From JBNKHG01 sp050290225 (lineage in GTDB: Bacteria; Pseudomonadota; Gammaproteobacteria; Pseudomonadales; Cellvibrionaceae): DNA of 64,000 bases. Under the pieces are notes generated by a model. It saw only the letters and a program-made list of their open reading frames with translations. It was not told the DNA's origin and did no database searches. Below are positions 33,825 to 44,388 of the stretch, in pieces; position 1 is the first letter of the stretch, and every line of letters begins with the position of its first letter. A program made the translations under genes and the position numbers. The stretch is taken from assembly GCA_050290225.1 (NCBI GenBank), contig JBNKHG010000068.1, positions 1 to 64,000 of the forward strand, written 5' to 3'.

Positions 33825-34733
33825 TTGGACTGGAAACGCGCACTGACGAATGCCTTCTTGCGCCTGTTCGTGCGGGGGCGCTTGGCACGGACGAGTAGCC
33901 CGGAACAGACCAGGGCTCGCATTGCCAGGCTGGAAAAAAGACGAGGCTGGAAAATACCGCGCCGTGTGAATCATTGGCAAACCAGTCTCATCGGGCTGAA
34001 TTGCGAATGGTTTGTTCCGGATGGTGTTACAGACTCGGCACCACTGATTATCTATTACCCCGGTGGCGGTTTTTTCCTGCCGGCAATGGACGCCCAACGG
34101 GAGATGCTGGTGGATATTTGCCAACGCGGCCGATGCAGGGGGGTACTGGTGCAGTACCGGCTGGTGCCGGAGTATCGTCTGCCTCAGGCACAGCGGGATG
34201 GTTTTAACGCCTACCAAACTCTCCTTCAGGTGCGGCATCAGGCTCCTTCGCGGATGATCCTGTTGGGTGACTCGGCGGGAGGTAATGTCGCGCTGAGCAC
34301 CCTGCACCAGATCAAAATGGCCAAGCTGCCACCGCCGGCTGGTGCGATGCTGCTCTCACCGGCTACCGATATGACAGCGACCGGTGAGAGCCTGGTTCGC
34401 AATGCCGATCGAGATCCCTTTTTCTGTATTGAAAGTTTATTGTGGATGCGAAACCTGATAAGCAACCACACACTGCGCGTCGATGACCCCCTGATCTCTC
34501 CGGCTTTCAGCAACTTTTCCGGATGCCCGCCCCTGTTGATTGAGGTGGGTAGCACGGAGTTGCTTTTTCACGATAGCCAGGTGGTCGCCGAGCGGGCGAT
34601 GGCAGAAGGGGTTGAGGTGCGACTTACCGTCGCTCCCCATGTTCCCCATGTCTACCCGGCATTCGGTTGGCTGCCGGATGCGCAGTTGGCCCGGGCGCGT
34701 ATGGGGGCCTTTGTTCGCAACTGCTGCCCTTGA
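33825..34733 (+). CDS. HSL-type alpha/beta hydrolase, 302 aa
   Basis: Hormone-sensitive-lipase-like esterase: oxyanion-hole motif IYYPGGGFF (variant of HGGG), nucleophile in LLGDSAGGNVAL (about residue 149), and a C-terminal His in APHVPHVYP. The start appears to be TTG at 33825 with GAGGCAAG upstream. Substrate is unknown. By position it could be the formamidase of the neighbouring kynureninase-like module, since eukaryotic kynurenine formamidases have this fold, but this is speculation. Confidence 0.82.
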   Translation: MDWKRALTNAFLRLFVRGRLARTSSPEQTRARIARLEKRRGWKIPRRVNHWQTSLIGLNCEWFVPDGVTDSAPLIIYYPGGGFFLPAMDAQREMLVDICQRGRCRGVLVQYRLVPEYRLPQAQRDGFNAYQTLLQVRHQAPSRMILLGDSAGGNVALSTLHQIKMAKLPPPAGAMLLSPATDMTATGESLVRNADRDPFFCIESLLWMRNLISNHTLRVDDPLISPAFSNFSGCPPLLIEVGSTELLFHDSQVVAERAMAEGVEVRLTVAPHVPHVYPAFGWLPDAQLARARMGAFVRNCCP

Positions 34734-35357
34734 CGTTATGCGTTTGCGTATTTTCCGGGGATCTTCCTAATGCGAAGGGCTGGATTCGGTATCGTTGCCC
34801 TTTTTTATTCAGCCCGTTAACACAACTTCGAAAAAGCGCTATCAAACTCGCCGAGGCGTTTAGTTGATGATTTTTTTGGAGAGGAGCAATTAAGCTACGA
34901 AGTCACCATCGATCAACTGACGCCCACCGCCGGGCGAGTCGTTATCGAACTGGATCACGACCTGGGTTTCCAGGCCAGTCAGATCTATCTGCCTGTACTG
35001 TCTGCGGGCGCCGCGATATCGTCGGTCGCCTCCATAGGGTAGGGAGGCCGCCATTTGATAAAACATAGACACCGATTAACAGAAATATCGGGTAGAGGTC
35101 GTTCAAGCCGCAGGCGTCTTCAATAGGGGGGAAGAACTTGAAAAATATCAGTGGGTGATAATGGAGTCGACAGGCACGCCGTCTGGATCAGCTGACGCAA
35201 TGAGTCCGACCCTGCTTCAGCTCTCGTGGCAGCGGGACGACGATCAACCCGTTCCCGTTTCAACAGTCCGAAAACGCTCTCGGCGGCGGATGCGGCCCAG
35301 GGTAATCAGGGTAATCCGTTGTTTAAGAATATTTGAGATCCAATGACTGATTTAGAG
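34734..35357 (+). other. Non-coding or decayed region with gene fragments
   Basis: No intact gene. From 34821 to 35040 one plus-strand frame without a start codon reads like protein: ..EEQLSYEVTIDQL.. ..GRVVIELDHDLGFQAS.. ..ASIG-stop. Around 35220-35340 two overlapping frames read ..TTINPFPFQQSENAL.. and ..AADAAQGNQGNPLFKNI-stop, as if frameshifted near the end of a gene. A strong plus-strand terminator follows at 35358. I read this as remnants of one or two genes; families not recognised. Confidence 0.4.
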
Positions 35358-35392
35358 TCCCAGGCCCATTAAAAAGGCCTGGGAAATTTTTT
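35358..35392 (+). terminator. Rho-independent terminator
   Basis: Stem TCCCAGGCC (35358-35366) / GGCCTGGGA (35376-35384), 9-base A-rich loop, then AATTTTTTAT. Orientation is plus strand, yet no intact plus-strand gene ends near it; it probably served the decayed gene just upstream. Confidence 0.8.
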
Positions 35393-35397
35393 ATCGA

Positions 35398-35724
35398 TTA
35401 ACCGGCAGGTGGTTTATAACCAATATTCCCCGCTTTTTTCATGGCATTCATGCCCTCTTTTGTGGTCATAAGCAATGTAGTTTTGAAACTTTTCACTGCG
35501 CCGCCGGCATTAATGGCAAATGATAACGTGGCGGCGCTCACATCGTCGGGCAGTTGAACGATAGATATCGCATCATATTCACCGAATGCCAACCAGAAAC
35601 CCTCGACACTACCGCCGAGAGCATCAGCTACCGGAATTAAAGCTTCGTTACGGTCTTGGGGATTGTTTACCATTGAGGCCCACGCCTCTGAAGTGTATGA
35701 CGCTTGGATCATATAGTAAGCCAT
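35398..35724 (-). CDS. GYD-domain protein, 108 aa
   Basis: Small dimeric alpha+beta protein of the GYD family (PF08734): MAYYMIQASYTSEAWASMV at the start and FWLAFGEYDAISIVQLPDD in the middle, the latter giving the family its name (GEYD variant). Function of the family is unknown. Good ribosome binding site (GGAGGCACG read on the minus strand). Confidence 0.82.
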   Translation of the reverse strand: MAYYMIQASYTSEAWASMVNNPQDRNEALIPVADALGGSVEGFWLAFGEYDAISIVQLPDDVSAATLSFAINAGGAVKSFKTTLLMTTKEGMNAMKKAGNIGYKPPAG

Positions 35725-35936
35725 ATCGTGCCTCCGTTTTATCAGGCTCTAGGCAGAAGGCAGTATAGAACAACGGCTTCCACTTTTAGGTTCTGTCTTA
35801 AGCATTTCTTTGGATAAGCCGGGTGCTGGAAATAGGTTATTATTCTTGGTCATGATTGGTGTGGTCGTAGAGTTGGCGCGATGAAGAAAATTGTTGATTA
35901 GCGAGACAATTCTGACATCTGTTTCATTAAAAATTT

Positions 35937-36254
35937 TTGCTCCATCTATTGGTTTGGAGTGGTGATACGGGTGCCTTTTTACGTACGACAATGGCAGCGA
36001 TGAAATTGTTTGGCGCACCTCCGGAACGGTATTGGCCCTATTCTACGGAGCGTCCAAATGCGGATGGAACAGTGCCCGATTACTTCTATGATACTGAGCC
36101 CTCGGCATTTTGCTATAACTTTGCCGAGCATTTTCGGGCAATAAATTACTTCCGTCTTGATACTCCCGGAACCAGTTTAAACACGGTACTGACACGCGTT
36201 AAAGCTTTGGTAGCCGCGAAACTTCCCGTTCATGACTGCCCGCTTCCACGGTAG
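35937..36254 (+). pseudogene. C1 (papain-like) peptidase fragment
   Basis: The frame reads LHLLVWSGDTGAFLRTTMAA followed by LFGAPPERYWPY, then TEPSAFCYNFAEHFRAINYF and TRVKALVAAKLP. These match the middle portion of bacterial C1-family cysteine peptidases (blocks GDTGAFLRTT, PPEEYWPY, EPSAFCYAFA). The N-terminal part with the catalytic Cys and the C-terminal part with the catalytic His are missing, so it is non-functional. The remainder of the 35725-36502 gap shows nothing else. Confidence 0.6.
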
Positions 36255-36502
36255 TGTTTTCTTTCTGGACTAGATTTCGGTTACGCCACAAAGCTGACTC
36301 ACACATGGCGTTGAATGCCTACGAGCGTACCCCCCAGTGTCGAAACCTATTAGCCTTTATGGAGGGCGATAAATTTCACAGAGGGCAAATCCATCGTGAC
36401 GTTGGGTTGGAAAGGGTGGCGATTTTTATGGCAAAAACCGCCTGACTGGAAAATACGTAGAGAATAAGGAAAAAGAGCGTTCAGTCTGCGGAGGCATTCA
36501 AA

Positions 36503-36811
36503 TCAGCAATTGCCCTTTTTCGCTTGCCCGGGTGGGCAGTGATAACCGTGACGATGCACAGGGGGACGAGGTGCAATTTTCTTTGCTATGGGCTTGTCGC
36601 CGGTCGTTGTGGCCGTGCCAATGGCCGCCCCGATGGCGCTTCCTGCGATGGCGCCCTCCTTGCCGTCCAATTCAGCGCCAATTACCGCGCCAATTGCCCC
36701 GCCTACAGCTCCGCCAATCGCCGCATCCTTTGTCAGGTCATCTGCGATCACAGGGGTTGCCAAAAATGTGGCTGTTGTGAGCAGTAACAGAGAGGTTTTC
36801 AAGGGCTTCAT
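36503..36811 (-). CDS. Exported glycine-zipper (YMGG-like) protein, 102 aa
   Basis: Signal peptide (about 1-23, ending VIADD), then an uninterrupted glycine zipper from about 31 to 68 (AAIGGAVGGAIGAVIGAEL, GKEGAIAGSAIGAAIG) and a basic Cys-containing tail (HRHGYHCPPGQAKKGNC). Probably associated with the outer membrane or periplasmic face. Function unknown. Confidence 0.75.
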   Translation of the reverse strand: MKPLKTSLLLLTTATFLATPVIADDLTKDAAIGGAVGGAIGAVIGAELDGKEGAIAGSAIGAAIGTATTTGDKPIAKKIAPRPPVHRHGYHCPPGQAKKGNC

Positions 36812-37151
36812 ACGCGAGGTCTCATACAGTTAATGAATGTCAATGCACGAGTACGATCATAGGACGGTGGTGGGAGAAAGACCGTTGAACTGATCACACT
36901 TTTACGGCAAGGCTCGTTTTCGCACCAGCCTATTTGGGGGGCAACCACTTTATAGGATAGAAGGGACCGGATTGCAGAGACTGGATGTAGGGATTGGGGG
37001 TTTTATCAATGACCGGTCTCTAATTGATTGAATTATATCCAATTCATCTGCTTAACTCCTCTTCGGTGGTGAGATCTGGGTGTTCAACGTTTAACTCTTG
37101 GGTCTATGAGGGGCCATACGTCGATTTCGCTTTGCCGTAATCCCGATCTAT
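36812..37151. other. Intergenic region, nothing recognised
   Basis: The 340-base gap separates the glycine-zipper gene from the end of the DUF2306 gene, both on the minus strand. It is AT-richer than the genes. No coding frame, hairpin with T-run or repeat was found. Confidence 0.5.
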
Positions 37152-38048
37152 TCAACGCAAAATCCATTGCACAATAGCGGGGCCCCAATACACCCGGGTG
37201 AATTGGTAGGTTCCAACAGCAACTATTATCGTTCCGGCAACGAGCGCGCAGAAAGTGAATAGCTTCAGTTTTGAAGTTGGAGCGGCCTGCCGCATACCAA
37301 TGAGCACCTCTGCCACAATGAGGTTGGGTATGTAAAAAAAGAAAACCATGATCCTGTCGAAAGGTCCTTGAAAATCTTGGGTGTGCCCCAGGTTATCAGT
37401 CAATACTTTCCAGAAACCATAATCCATCCGATACAACCACGAACCTATAGCCAGGGCAAACAGGCGAATTGCCATCGCGCGATGTGCCTCAAGCTGCCTG
37501 CCACGTGCATATCGAAGGGTTTGTGTTGCCGCCCCTATGACGAGAATGCCATACAGAGAGAATCCAATATTCATCACTGTGCCACCAATCGTGCCTTTAA
37601 GGGCGATGAAGGTCAGTCCGCCGATGCCGGCGAGCATTGTGGCAATGACGTAGATTCGTCCTATCCAACGGTGGAGAGTGGGGAGGTGATCACGAATGGG
37701 ACTCAGTAATTGTATGCAGCCCAGTATGAGAATGATTGCGCCAGCGATAAAGTGCAGGCCGATACCGGCGGTCGCGAGTGGTGCATCCGGTTCGTAAACG
37801 CTGGGCAGCATGGCGTTCCAATTGTTCATTTCGCCGGTGCTCAGTGCACCGACGTAAAACGCAAGGATATATAACCCAAAGAGGATTGCGCTGAGCCAGA
37901 CCGCAACGACCAGGCTGATCCTGGCCCATTGCAGTGCAAGTTCCCCCAAACGGTGGCCGGTGGTGATACGGGAATGCGTATCTTGGGCGCGACTGGTGTC
38001 TTTTGCGAGAGGGGGCTGTGGTCTGCCCTGATTTACATAGGATTCCAT
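37152..38048 (-). CDS. DUF2306 integral membrane protein, 298 aa
   Basis: Seven or so hydrophobic segments after a soluble 40-residue N terminus. The DUF2306 blocks are seen: GAIILILGCIQLLSPIRDHL, then LHRWIGRIYVIATMLAGIGG and EAHRAMAIRLFALAIGSWLYR with its conserved His/Arg. Function unknown; the fold resembles cytochrome b561-like helical bundles. It is divergent from an NTF2-like gene, with a dyad between them. Confidence 0.78.
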   Translation of the reverse strand: MESYVNQGRPQPPLAKDTSRAQDTHSRITTGHRLGELALQWARISLVVAVWLSAILFGLYILAFYVGALSTGEMNNWNAMLPSVYEPDAPLATAGIGLHFIAGAIILILGCIQLLSPIRDHLPTLHRWIGRIYVIATMLAGIGGLTFIALKGTIGGTVMNIGFSLYGILVIGAATQTLRYARGRQLEAHRAMAIRLFALAIGSWLYRMDYGFWKVLTDNLGHTQDFQGPFDRIMVFFFYIPNLIVAEVLIGMRQAAPTSKLKLFTFCALVAGTIIVAVGTYQFTRVYWGPAIVQWILR

Positions 38049-38205
38049 ATTTGTGCTTGAGTCGCTGCCATTTTACGCTTACGGAGGGGAGTACAAGCTT
38101 AACCGGACTGTCTCTGCATGGCAAAGTGCTGAATTGTAGTTATTCATGGAAAATATAGAGGCGACAACTATACATAAGTCGACTATTTTTAAGAGATCAA
38201 TAATC

Positions 38206-38224
38206 GTCGAACTTACTGTTCGAC
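38206..38224. promoter_or_regulatory. Perfect dyad between divergent genes, operator candidate
   Basis: GTCGAAC (38206-38212), spacer TTACT, GTTCGAC (38218-38224). The 7-base arms are perfect. It sits between the starts of the DUF2306 gene and the NTF2-like gene, 47 bases before the latter, a good place for a shared repressor site. Confidence 0.55.
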
Positions 38225-38270
38225 AAACGCACCGCACAAACGACTGGACTGGTACAGGAGGACAGGAATA

Positions 38271-38630
38271 ATGAGTTTGACAGGCATTGTACAACGAGGC
38301 TGGGAAGCGATAGGCGCCGGAGACTTTGACACCCTGGTGGCGGACTACGTGGAGGATATGAGATTCATCATGCCGGGGCAGACCGATCTGCTTGAGGGAC
38401 GACAGGGGTTCCGGGCGGCGCTGGATGGTCTTGGGGAGATTCTCCCTCCAGGCTTCGAAATAACGGGGCTACGCCAGATTGAGGGGGAAAACGAAGTCGT
38501 CTCAATCGTTGAGTGGAAGTCCGAGAAGGTTGCGGCCTCCCAACTGTCCGTCCTTTTCAAGTTCAACGGCGACAAAATCTACGAGGAGCGTTGGTTTATC
38601 GACACGGAGCAATGGAAGGCCGCCTTCTGA
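38271..38630 (+). CDS. NTF2-like (SnoaL-type) protein, 119 aa
   Basis: Small cone-shaped alpha+beta protein: RGWEAIGAGDFDTLVADYVE and FRAALDGLGEILPP are typical SnoaL/ketosteroid-isomerase-like blocks. An AGGAGGACAGGA ribosome binding site precedes the ATG. Such proteins may be isomerases, dehydratases or ligand binders; no function is assignable. Divergent from the DUF2306 gene. Confidence 0.8.
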   Translation: MSLTGIVQRGWEAIGAGDFDTLVADYVEDMRFIMPGQTDLLEGRQGFRAALDGLGEILPPGFEITGLRQIEGENEVVSIVEWKSEKVAASQLSVLFKFNGDKIYEERWFIDTEQWKAAF

Positions 38631-39192
38631 CGTCGGTTTTTTCCTGTGCATGACCGTATACCAATACGGTCGTTGCTTATGCGACAGGGAACAACGATGG
38701 ATTTCCGGCCATTTCAAAGCTGCTCATTCAGATCAGTCTGTGTGTAATCGGATTGCAGGCGTTTAAATCGCTTGACGCCCAATTTGTGTTCAGCTTTTTT
38801 TGTTTGGTTTTTGTGCGGATCTTCTTGTACGGATTTTTTGGATGGCTTTGGCAAATAATCTTAATAGTACCTAATGACACAGGCCGAAATTTTTCTTCGC
38901 TGCTGAATTCGCAGTGTCCGCTTGAGCCACCGTCAGGATGATTCTGATATAGATCCACTCGTGTATAATTTCCCGCTTTTGAACAGCATTGTTTTTTCTT
39001 CGATAGTATTCAGCAACCGCTAAATGTAGATAACATCTACATATGGAGAACCGGAAAGTTTATGCGTTAACTGAACCAATTCCCCCAAGGCGTGATAAAG
39101 TGTCGCAGCGGCGCCGGTCGTCGCTCAGTTGGGAAATATTCCACTGCCGCCCGCGGGATGCAGCGGAATATTTCTTGATCGAGGGCACTTCC
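38631..39192. other. Intergenic region upstream of NDH-2
   Basis: A 562-base gap, AT-rich around 38780-38960 and without a credible gene; short frames on both strands there lack ribosome binding sites and codon bias. It contains a striking 19-bp dyad at 39024 and the presumed promoter and leader of the NADH dehydrogenase gene. Confidence 0.5.
39024..39042. promoter_or_regulatory. Perfect 19-bp dyad, operator candidate
   Basis: ATGTAGAT (39024-39031), AAC, ATCTACAT (39035-39042): perfect 8-base arms with a 3-base centre. It lies 150 bases before the NDH-2 start codon. The sequence looks like a repressor operator, but I cannot name the regulator. Confidence 0.6.
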
Positions 39193-40503
39193 GTGAAAAT
39201 TGTTATTGTAGGAGGCGGAGCTGGTGGATTAGAGCTGGCGACCAAACTGGGTAAAAAACTGGGCCGCAAAGGCCGGGCAGAGATACTGTTGCTTGACCGG
39301 AACCATACGCATATCTGGAAGCCGCTGCTGCACGAAGTGGCATCGGGTTCGTTGGATGCCGATGTGGATTCCATCGGTTATCGCGCCCACGCGCATCAAA
39401 ATGGCTTTAACTTCAAGTTGGGCACGATCTGTGGCATCGATCGCGAGCGCAAGGTGATTCAGCTGGAGGCCCTCAGGGACGATGAGGGTGAAGTGATCCT
39501 GCCGCCTCGGGAAGAGAATTACGATTACCTGGTAATGGCAATCGGCAGTGTATCCAACGATTTTGCCGTGCCCGGAGTGGCCGAACACTGCATTTTCCTT
39601 GACAGTCTTGCTCAGGCGTTGCGGTTTCAGAAACGCCTGGTAAATCATTTTATACGCCTCAATCGCGAACTGTCCCAGGGCAGCGGCGAGCGCTGTTTAC
39701 ACGTGGCCATTGTGGGCGGTGGAGCGACAGGGGTTGAACTGTCCGCCGAGCTGTTCAAGGCCAGGGAGTGGTTTGCCACCTACGGCCTGCGCAACATTCA
39801 ACCGCAACACCTGAGAGTCTCCCTGATTGAAGCTGGCCCCAGATTGCTGCCGGCACTCAGTGAGAGAATTTCGTCCGCCGCCCACAAGGAGCTGGAAAAA
39901 CTGGGTGTCGAGGTGCGGGTGGCCACTTCGGTGTCGCAGGCGGAGAAAAACGCGTTGGTATGCCGCGACGGCGAGCGCTTCGAGGCGGATCTGATGGTAT
40001 GGGCCGCCGGTGTTAAAGCGCCGGATTTTCTAAAGGACTTTGGCGGCCTGGAAACCAACCGGGCCAATCAACTGCTGGTGGAAAACAGCCTGCAGGCGAA
40101 GGGAGACCCAAACGTATTTGTGTTGGGGGATTGTGCCGGCCTGCTGATGAAAGACGCCGATGGCGCGGAGAGATGGGTGCCGCCGCGCGCCCAGTCAGCA
40201 CACCAGATGGCCAGTACTGTGGCTAAAAACCTGCTTCACATCACCAAAGCCGAGCCGCTTCAGGATTTCATCTATCGCGACTATGGTTCACTGGTATCGC
40301 TGAGCCATTACGCGGCCTTTGGCAAACTGATGGGTGGGCTGTCCAACGGTAGTCTGAAGGTGGAAGGTCGCCTTGCCCGCTTAACCTATGTCTCCCTCTA
40401 TCGCATGCACCAGTTGGCGGTACACGGTTGGTTCAAAACGGCGTTGGTGGCCTTGTCTGACAGGATCAACCATTTTATTCGACCCCGGCTCAAGCTGCAC
40501 TGA
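39193..40503 (+). CDS. ndh: Type II NADH dehydrogenase (NDH-2), 436 aa
   Basis: Single-subunit, non-proton-pumping NADH:quinone oxidoreductase at the inner membrane. First Rossmann motif IVIVGGGAGGLELATKLG binds FAD, second HVAIVGGGATGVELSAEL binds NADH, and FVLGDCAGL is the FAD-phosphate block; a C-terminal amphipathic region (about 390-436) anchors it. The GTG at 39193 is chosen because homology starts with VKIVIVGGG and GAGGG lies seven bases upstream; an in-frame ATG at 39043 would add 50 unrelated residues and overlap the dyad. Confidence 0.9.
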   Translation: MKIVIVGGGAGGLELATKLGKKLGRKGRAEILLLDRNHTHIWKPLLHEVASGSLDADVDSIGYRAHAHQNGFNFKLGTICGIDRERKVIQLEALRDDEGEVILPPREENYDYLVMAIGSVSNDFAVPGVAEHCIFLDSLAQALRFQKRLVNHFIRLNRELSQGSGERCLHVAIVGGGATGVELSAELFKAREWFATYGLRNIQPQHLRVSLIEAGPRLLPALSERISSAAHKELEKLGVEVRVATSVSQAEKNALVCRDGERFEADLMVWAAGVKAPDFLKDFGGLETNRANQLLVENSLQAKGDPNVFVLGDCAGLLMKDADGAERWVPPRAQSAHQMASTVAKNLLHITKAEPLQDFIYRDYGSLVSLSHYAAFGKLMGGLSNGSLKVEGRLARLTYVSLYRMHQLAVHGWFKTALVALSDRINHFIRPRLKLH

Positions 40504-40850
40504 CAGGCCGCGGTGGCCGATGTTCGCGCACTGTTAGCGGCATTTTTCCGATTTTATGCTGTAATTCCCGCAGCCCTTGGCTAAATTTGACAGTGAGATT
40601 GGTGTAATTTGCCATTGAGACAAATGCCGATTTCCCTGACCCTTTGATTCCACTAAAACAGCGTTGCCGGTCTCGATAATCCGGTAGACGCTTTGTGCCG
40701 CTAGAGTGGCTTTTGGGAAGGTGACAGCAAAGCTGTCGTTAGCCACACTGATAACTGCAGGCACAGCAGGTATATGTGCTTTGACAGGGACCACACCCGG
40801 TCATGGCTGTTTGTGTTAAAGAGACAGAACAATCTCAACGAGGAATGACA
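40504..40850. other. Intergenic region between ndh and fadB
   Basis: This 347-base gap contains the fadB promoter. A minus-strand frame of 86 codons (40534-40794, GTG start) is open but has no recognisable homology or ribosome binding site, and I do not count it as a gene. No FadR-like operator was identified. Confidence 0.4.
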
Positions 40851-43028
40851 ATGATCTACTCGGGTAAGGCGATAAGCGTCCAGCTATTGGATGCCGGTAT
40901 CGCAGAACTTCGTTTTGATTTGCAAAGCGAGTCCGTCAACAAGTTTAACGCCTTGACACGCAACGAACTGAAAGAGGCGACCGCGGCCATTGCCGCCGAT
41001 GCGGCCGTCAAAGGCGTCATCGTCACCAGTGGCAAGCCCGTGTTCATCGTCGGGGCGGATATCACCGAGTTTGGCGAAAACTTCGGTGCCAGTACCGAGG
41101 AGGTGGCCAAGACAGTCCTGGAAATCAACCAGACTGTTTTCAACCCGTTTGAAGACCTGGCTGTGCCAACAGTGGCGGCGTTTAACGGTATCGCCCTAGG
41201 CGGAGGCCTGGAAATGGGGCTGGTTTGTGACTATCGCGTGATGTCCACCGAGGCCAGGATCGGACTGCCGGAAACCAAACTGGGTATTATCCCGGGTTGT
41301 GGAGGCACCACCCGCCTGCCGAGGCTGATCGGCGCCGATAACGCCATTGAATGGATCGCCTCTGGCAAGGAACAGAAACCGGAAGCGGCTTTGGCCGCGG
41401 GTGCCGTGGACGCGGTGGTAGCGCCGGAGAAGCTGAAGGTTGCCGCCCTGTCGCTGGTACAACAATGTATCGATGGCAAGCTCGACTACAGGGGCAGGCG
41501 CCAGGAAAAGCTGGAACCCCTGAAACTTAACGATATCGAGGCGCTGATGTCTTTCGAGACATCCAAGGCCTTTGTGGCCAGCCAGGCGGGGCCCCACTAC
41601 CCGGCGCCGGTAACGGCCATCAAGGTAATGCAAAAAGCCGCCAAGATGGGTCGCGATGAGGCGCTTGAAGAAGAGGCCAGGGGGCTGGCCAAGGTGGCCA
41701 CCACCCCGGTGGCCAGGCACCTGGTGGGGCTGTTCCTGGCCGATCAGGTATGGGGCAAAAGCGCCAAAGCATGGGCCGGCAAGGGGGGCGACGTTCAGCG
41801 GGGCGCTGTCCTGGGCGCCGGTATCATGGGCGGTGGTATCGCCTACCAGTCGGCCCTGAAAGGTACGCCCATCCTGATGAAGGACATTAACCAGGCTGGT
41901 ATCGATCTGGGCTTGTCCGAGGCCGCCAAACTGCTCGCCAAGCAGGTTGAGCGCGGTCGCATGACAGCGGAAGGCATGGCCGGCGTACTCAATAAAATCC
42001 AACCGACACTGAGCTATGAGGGATTCGACAAGGTCGATGTCGTGGTGGAAGCGGTGGTGGAAAATCCCAAGGTAAAACACGCGGTACTGGCGGAAGCCGA
42101 AAAACAGATCCGCGGGGATGCCATTCTCACCTCCAATACCTCCACTATCTCCATCAACTCTCTGGCGGAAGCCCTGCAGCGTCCGCAAAATTTCTGCGGC
42201 ATGCACTTCTTTAACCCGGTACACAAGATGCCGCTGGTGGAAGTGATTCGCGGTGAAAAAACCAGCGACCAGGCCGTCGCCAGGAGCGTGGCCTATGCCC
42301 TGGCCATGGGCAAGAAACCGGTTGTGGTCAATGACTGCCCGGGCTTTCTCGTCAATCGTATCCTGTCGCCCTATATGGGCGCCTTTATGGGGCTGGTGAA
42401 GCGCGGTGCCGATTTCACCAGGGTCGACAAGGCGATGGAAAAATTTGGTTGGCCGATGGGGCCGGCCTACCTGTGTGACGTGGTGGGTATTGATACCGGT
42501 GTACATGCCGGGCAGGTGATGGCCGAAGGCTTCCCCGCGCGGATGAAATACAACTTTACCCCCGCCAGCCAGGTACTGTTTGAGGCCGATCGCTACGGCC
42601 AGAAAAATGGCAAGGGTTACTATGCCTACGAGATCGACAGGAAGGGCCGTCCCCAAAAGGTGGTCGACCCTGAGGTGACAGAATTGCTGGCACCTCACGT
42701 GGATGCCTCGCGTGACTTCGAGGAGGCGGAAATCGTCGACCTGTTGATGATCCCGATGTGCCTGGAGGCGGTGCGTTGCCTGGAAGACGGTGTTGCCGCC
42801 TCCGCAGTGGATGTGGATCTTTCGCTGATTTACGGCATCGGCTTCCCGCCATTCCGCGGCGGCGCCCTCCATTATATTGATGATATGGGGCTCGACACCT
42901 TTGTGGCCAGGGCCGATCAATATGCCGCCCAGGCCGGTGAACTGGCGCCATTGTACCAGCCCACTGAAAAGCTGCGTGCCATGGCCGCCAATGGCGAAAC
43001 TTTTTTTACTGTAGCGCCACAGCAATAA
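40851..43028 (+). CDS. fadB: Fatty acid oxidation complex alpha subunit FadB, 725 aa
   Basis: Bifunctional enoyl-CoA hydratase/3-hydroxyacyl-CoA dehydrogenase of beta-oxidation. The N-terminal crotonase domain (1-190) has [20 protein letters not shown] and [18 protein letters not shown] with both catalytic Glu. The dehydrogenase part (about 320-715) has the NAD motif [11 protein letters not shown] and the catalytic His in [13 protein letters not shown]. Length and order agree with FadB. GAGGA sits well for the ATG at 40851. It forms an operon with fadA 24 bases on. Confidence 0.96.
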   Translation: MIYSGKAISVQLLDAGIAELRFDLQSESVNKFNALTRNELKEATAAIAADAAVKGVIVTSGKPVFIVGADITEFGENFGASTEEVAKTVLEINQTVFNPFEDLAVPTVAAFNGIALGGGLEMGLVCDYRVMSTEARIGLPETKLGIIPGCGGTTRLPRLIGADNAIEWIASGKEQKPEAALAAGAVDAVVAPEKLKVAALSLVQQCIDGKLDYRGRRQEKLEPLKLNDIEALMSFETSKAFVASQAGPHYPAPVTAIKVMQKAAKMGRDEALEEEARGLAKVATTPVARHLVGLFLADQVWGKSAKAWAGKGGDVQRGAVLGAGIMGGGIAYQSALKGTPILMKDINQAGIDLGLSEAAKLLAKQVERGRMTAEGMAGVLNKIQPTLSYEGFDKVDVVVEAVVENPKVKHAVLAEAEKQIRGDAILTSNTSTISINSLAEALQRPQNFCGMHFFNPVHKMPLVEVIRGEKTSDQAVARSVAYALAMGKKPVVVNDCPGFLVNRILSPYMGAFMGLVKRGADFTRVDKAMEKFGWPMGPAYLCDVVGIDTGVHAGQVMAEGFPARMKYNFTPASQVLFEADRYGQKNGKGYYAYEIDRKGRPQKVVDPEVTELLAPHVDASRDFEEAEIVDLLMIPMCLEAVRCLEDGVAASAVDVDLSLIYGIGFPPFRGGALHYIDDMGLDTFVARADQYAAQAGELAPLYQPTEKLRAMAANGETFFTVAPQQ

Positions 43029-44228
<1,200 letters not shown>

Positions 44229-44270
44229 TCCCTGACTGATAGAGCTTGATTCTGCTTCTGCCTGATTATT

Positions 44271-44296
44271 GCCGGGACACTGTTCCCGGCTTTTTT
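44271..44296 (+). terminator. Rho-independent terminator after fadA
   Basis: Stem GCCGGGA (44271-44277) / TCCCGGC (44284-44290), 6-base loop, then six T. It lies 42 bases after the fadA stop and closes the fadBA operon. Confidence 0.88.
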
Positions 44297-44388
44297 ATGC
44301 TTACTTTTTCTTTGTGCTTCAATTCGTACCCGGATGGGCCTGATTTTGGTCATATAAAAGCAGGCAGAAATAGGTTAGTTTTCCCCCT

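Noticed and set aside
38206..38224. Gram-positive-type LexA box (CGAAC-N4-GTTCG)
   Set aside because: The spacer is five bases, not four, and gammaproteobacterial LexA uses a different CTGT-N8-ACAG site.
38728..38958. Lys/Asn-rich 76-codon minus-strand frame and an overlapping hydrophobic plus-strand frame
   Set aside because: Both arise from AT-rich non-coding DNA; neither has initiation signals or similarity.
40534..40794. 86-codon minus-strand frame between ndh and fadB
   Set aside because: GTG start without ribosome binding site, no recognised domain; the region is better explained as the fadB upstream region.
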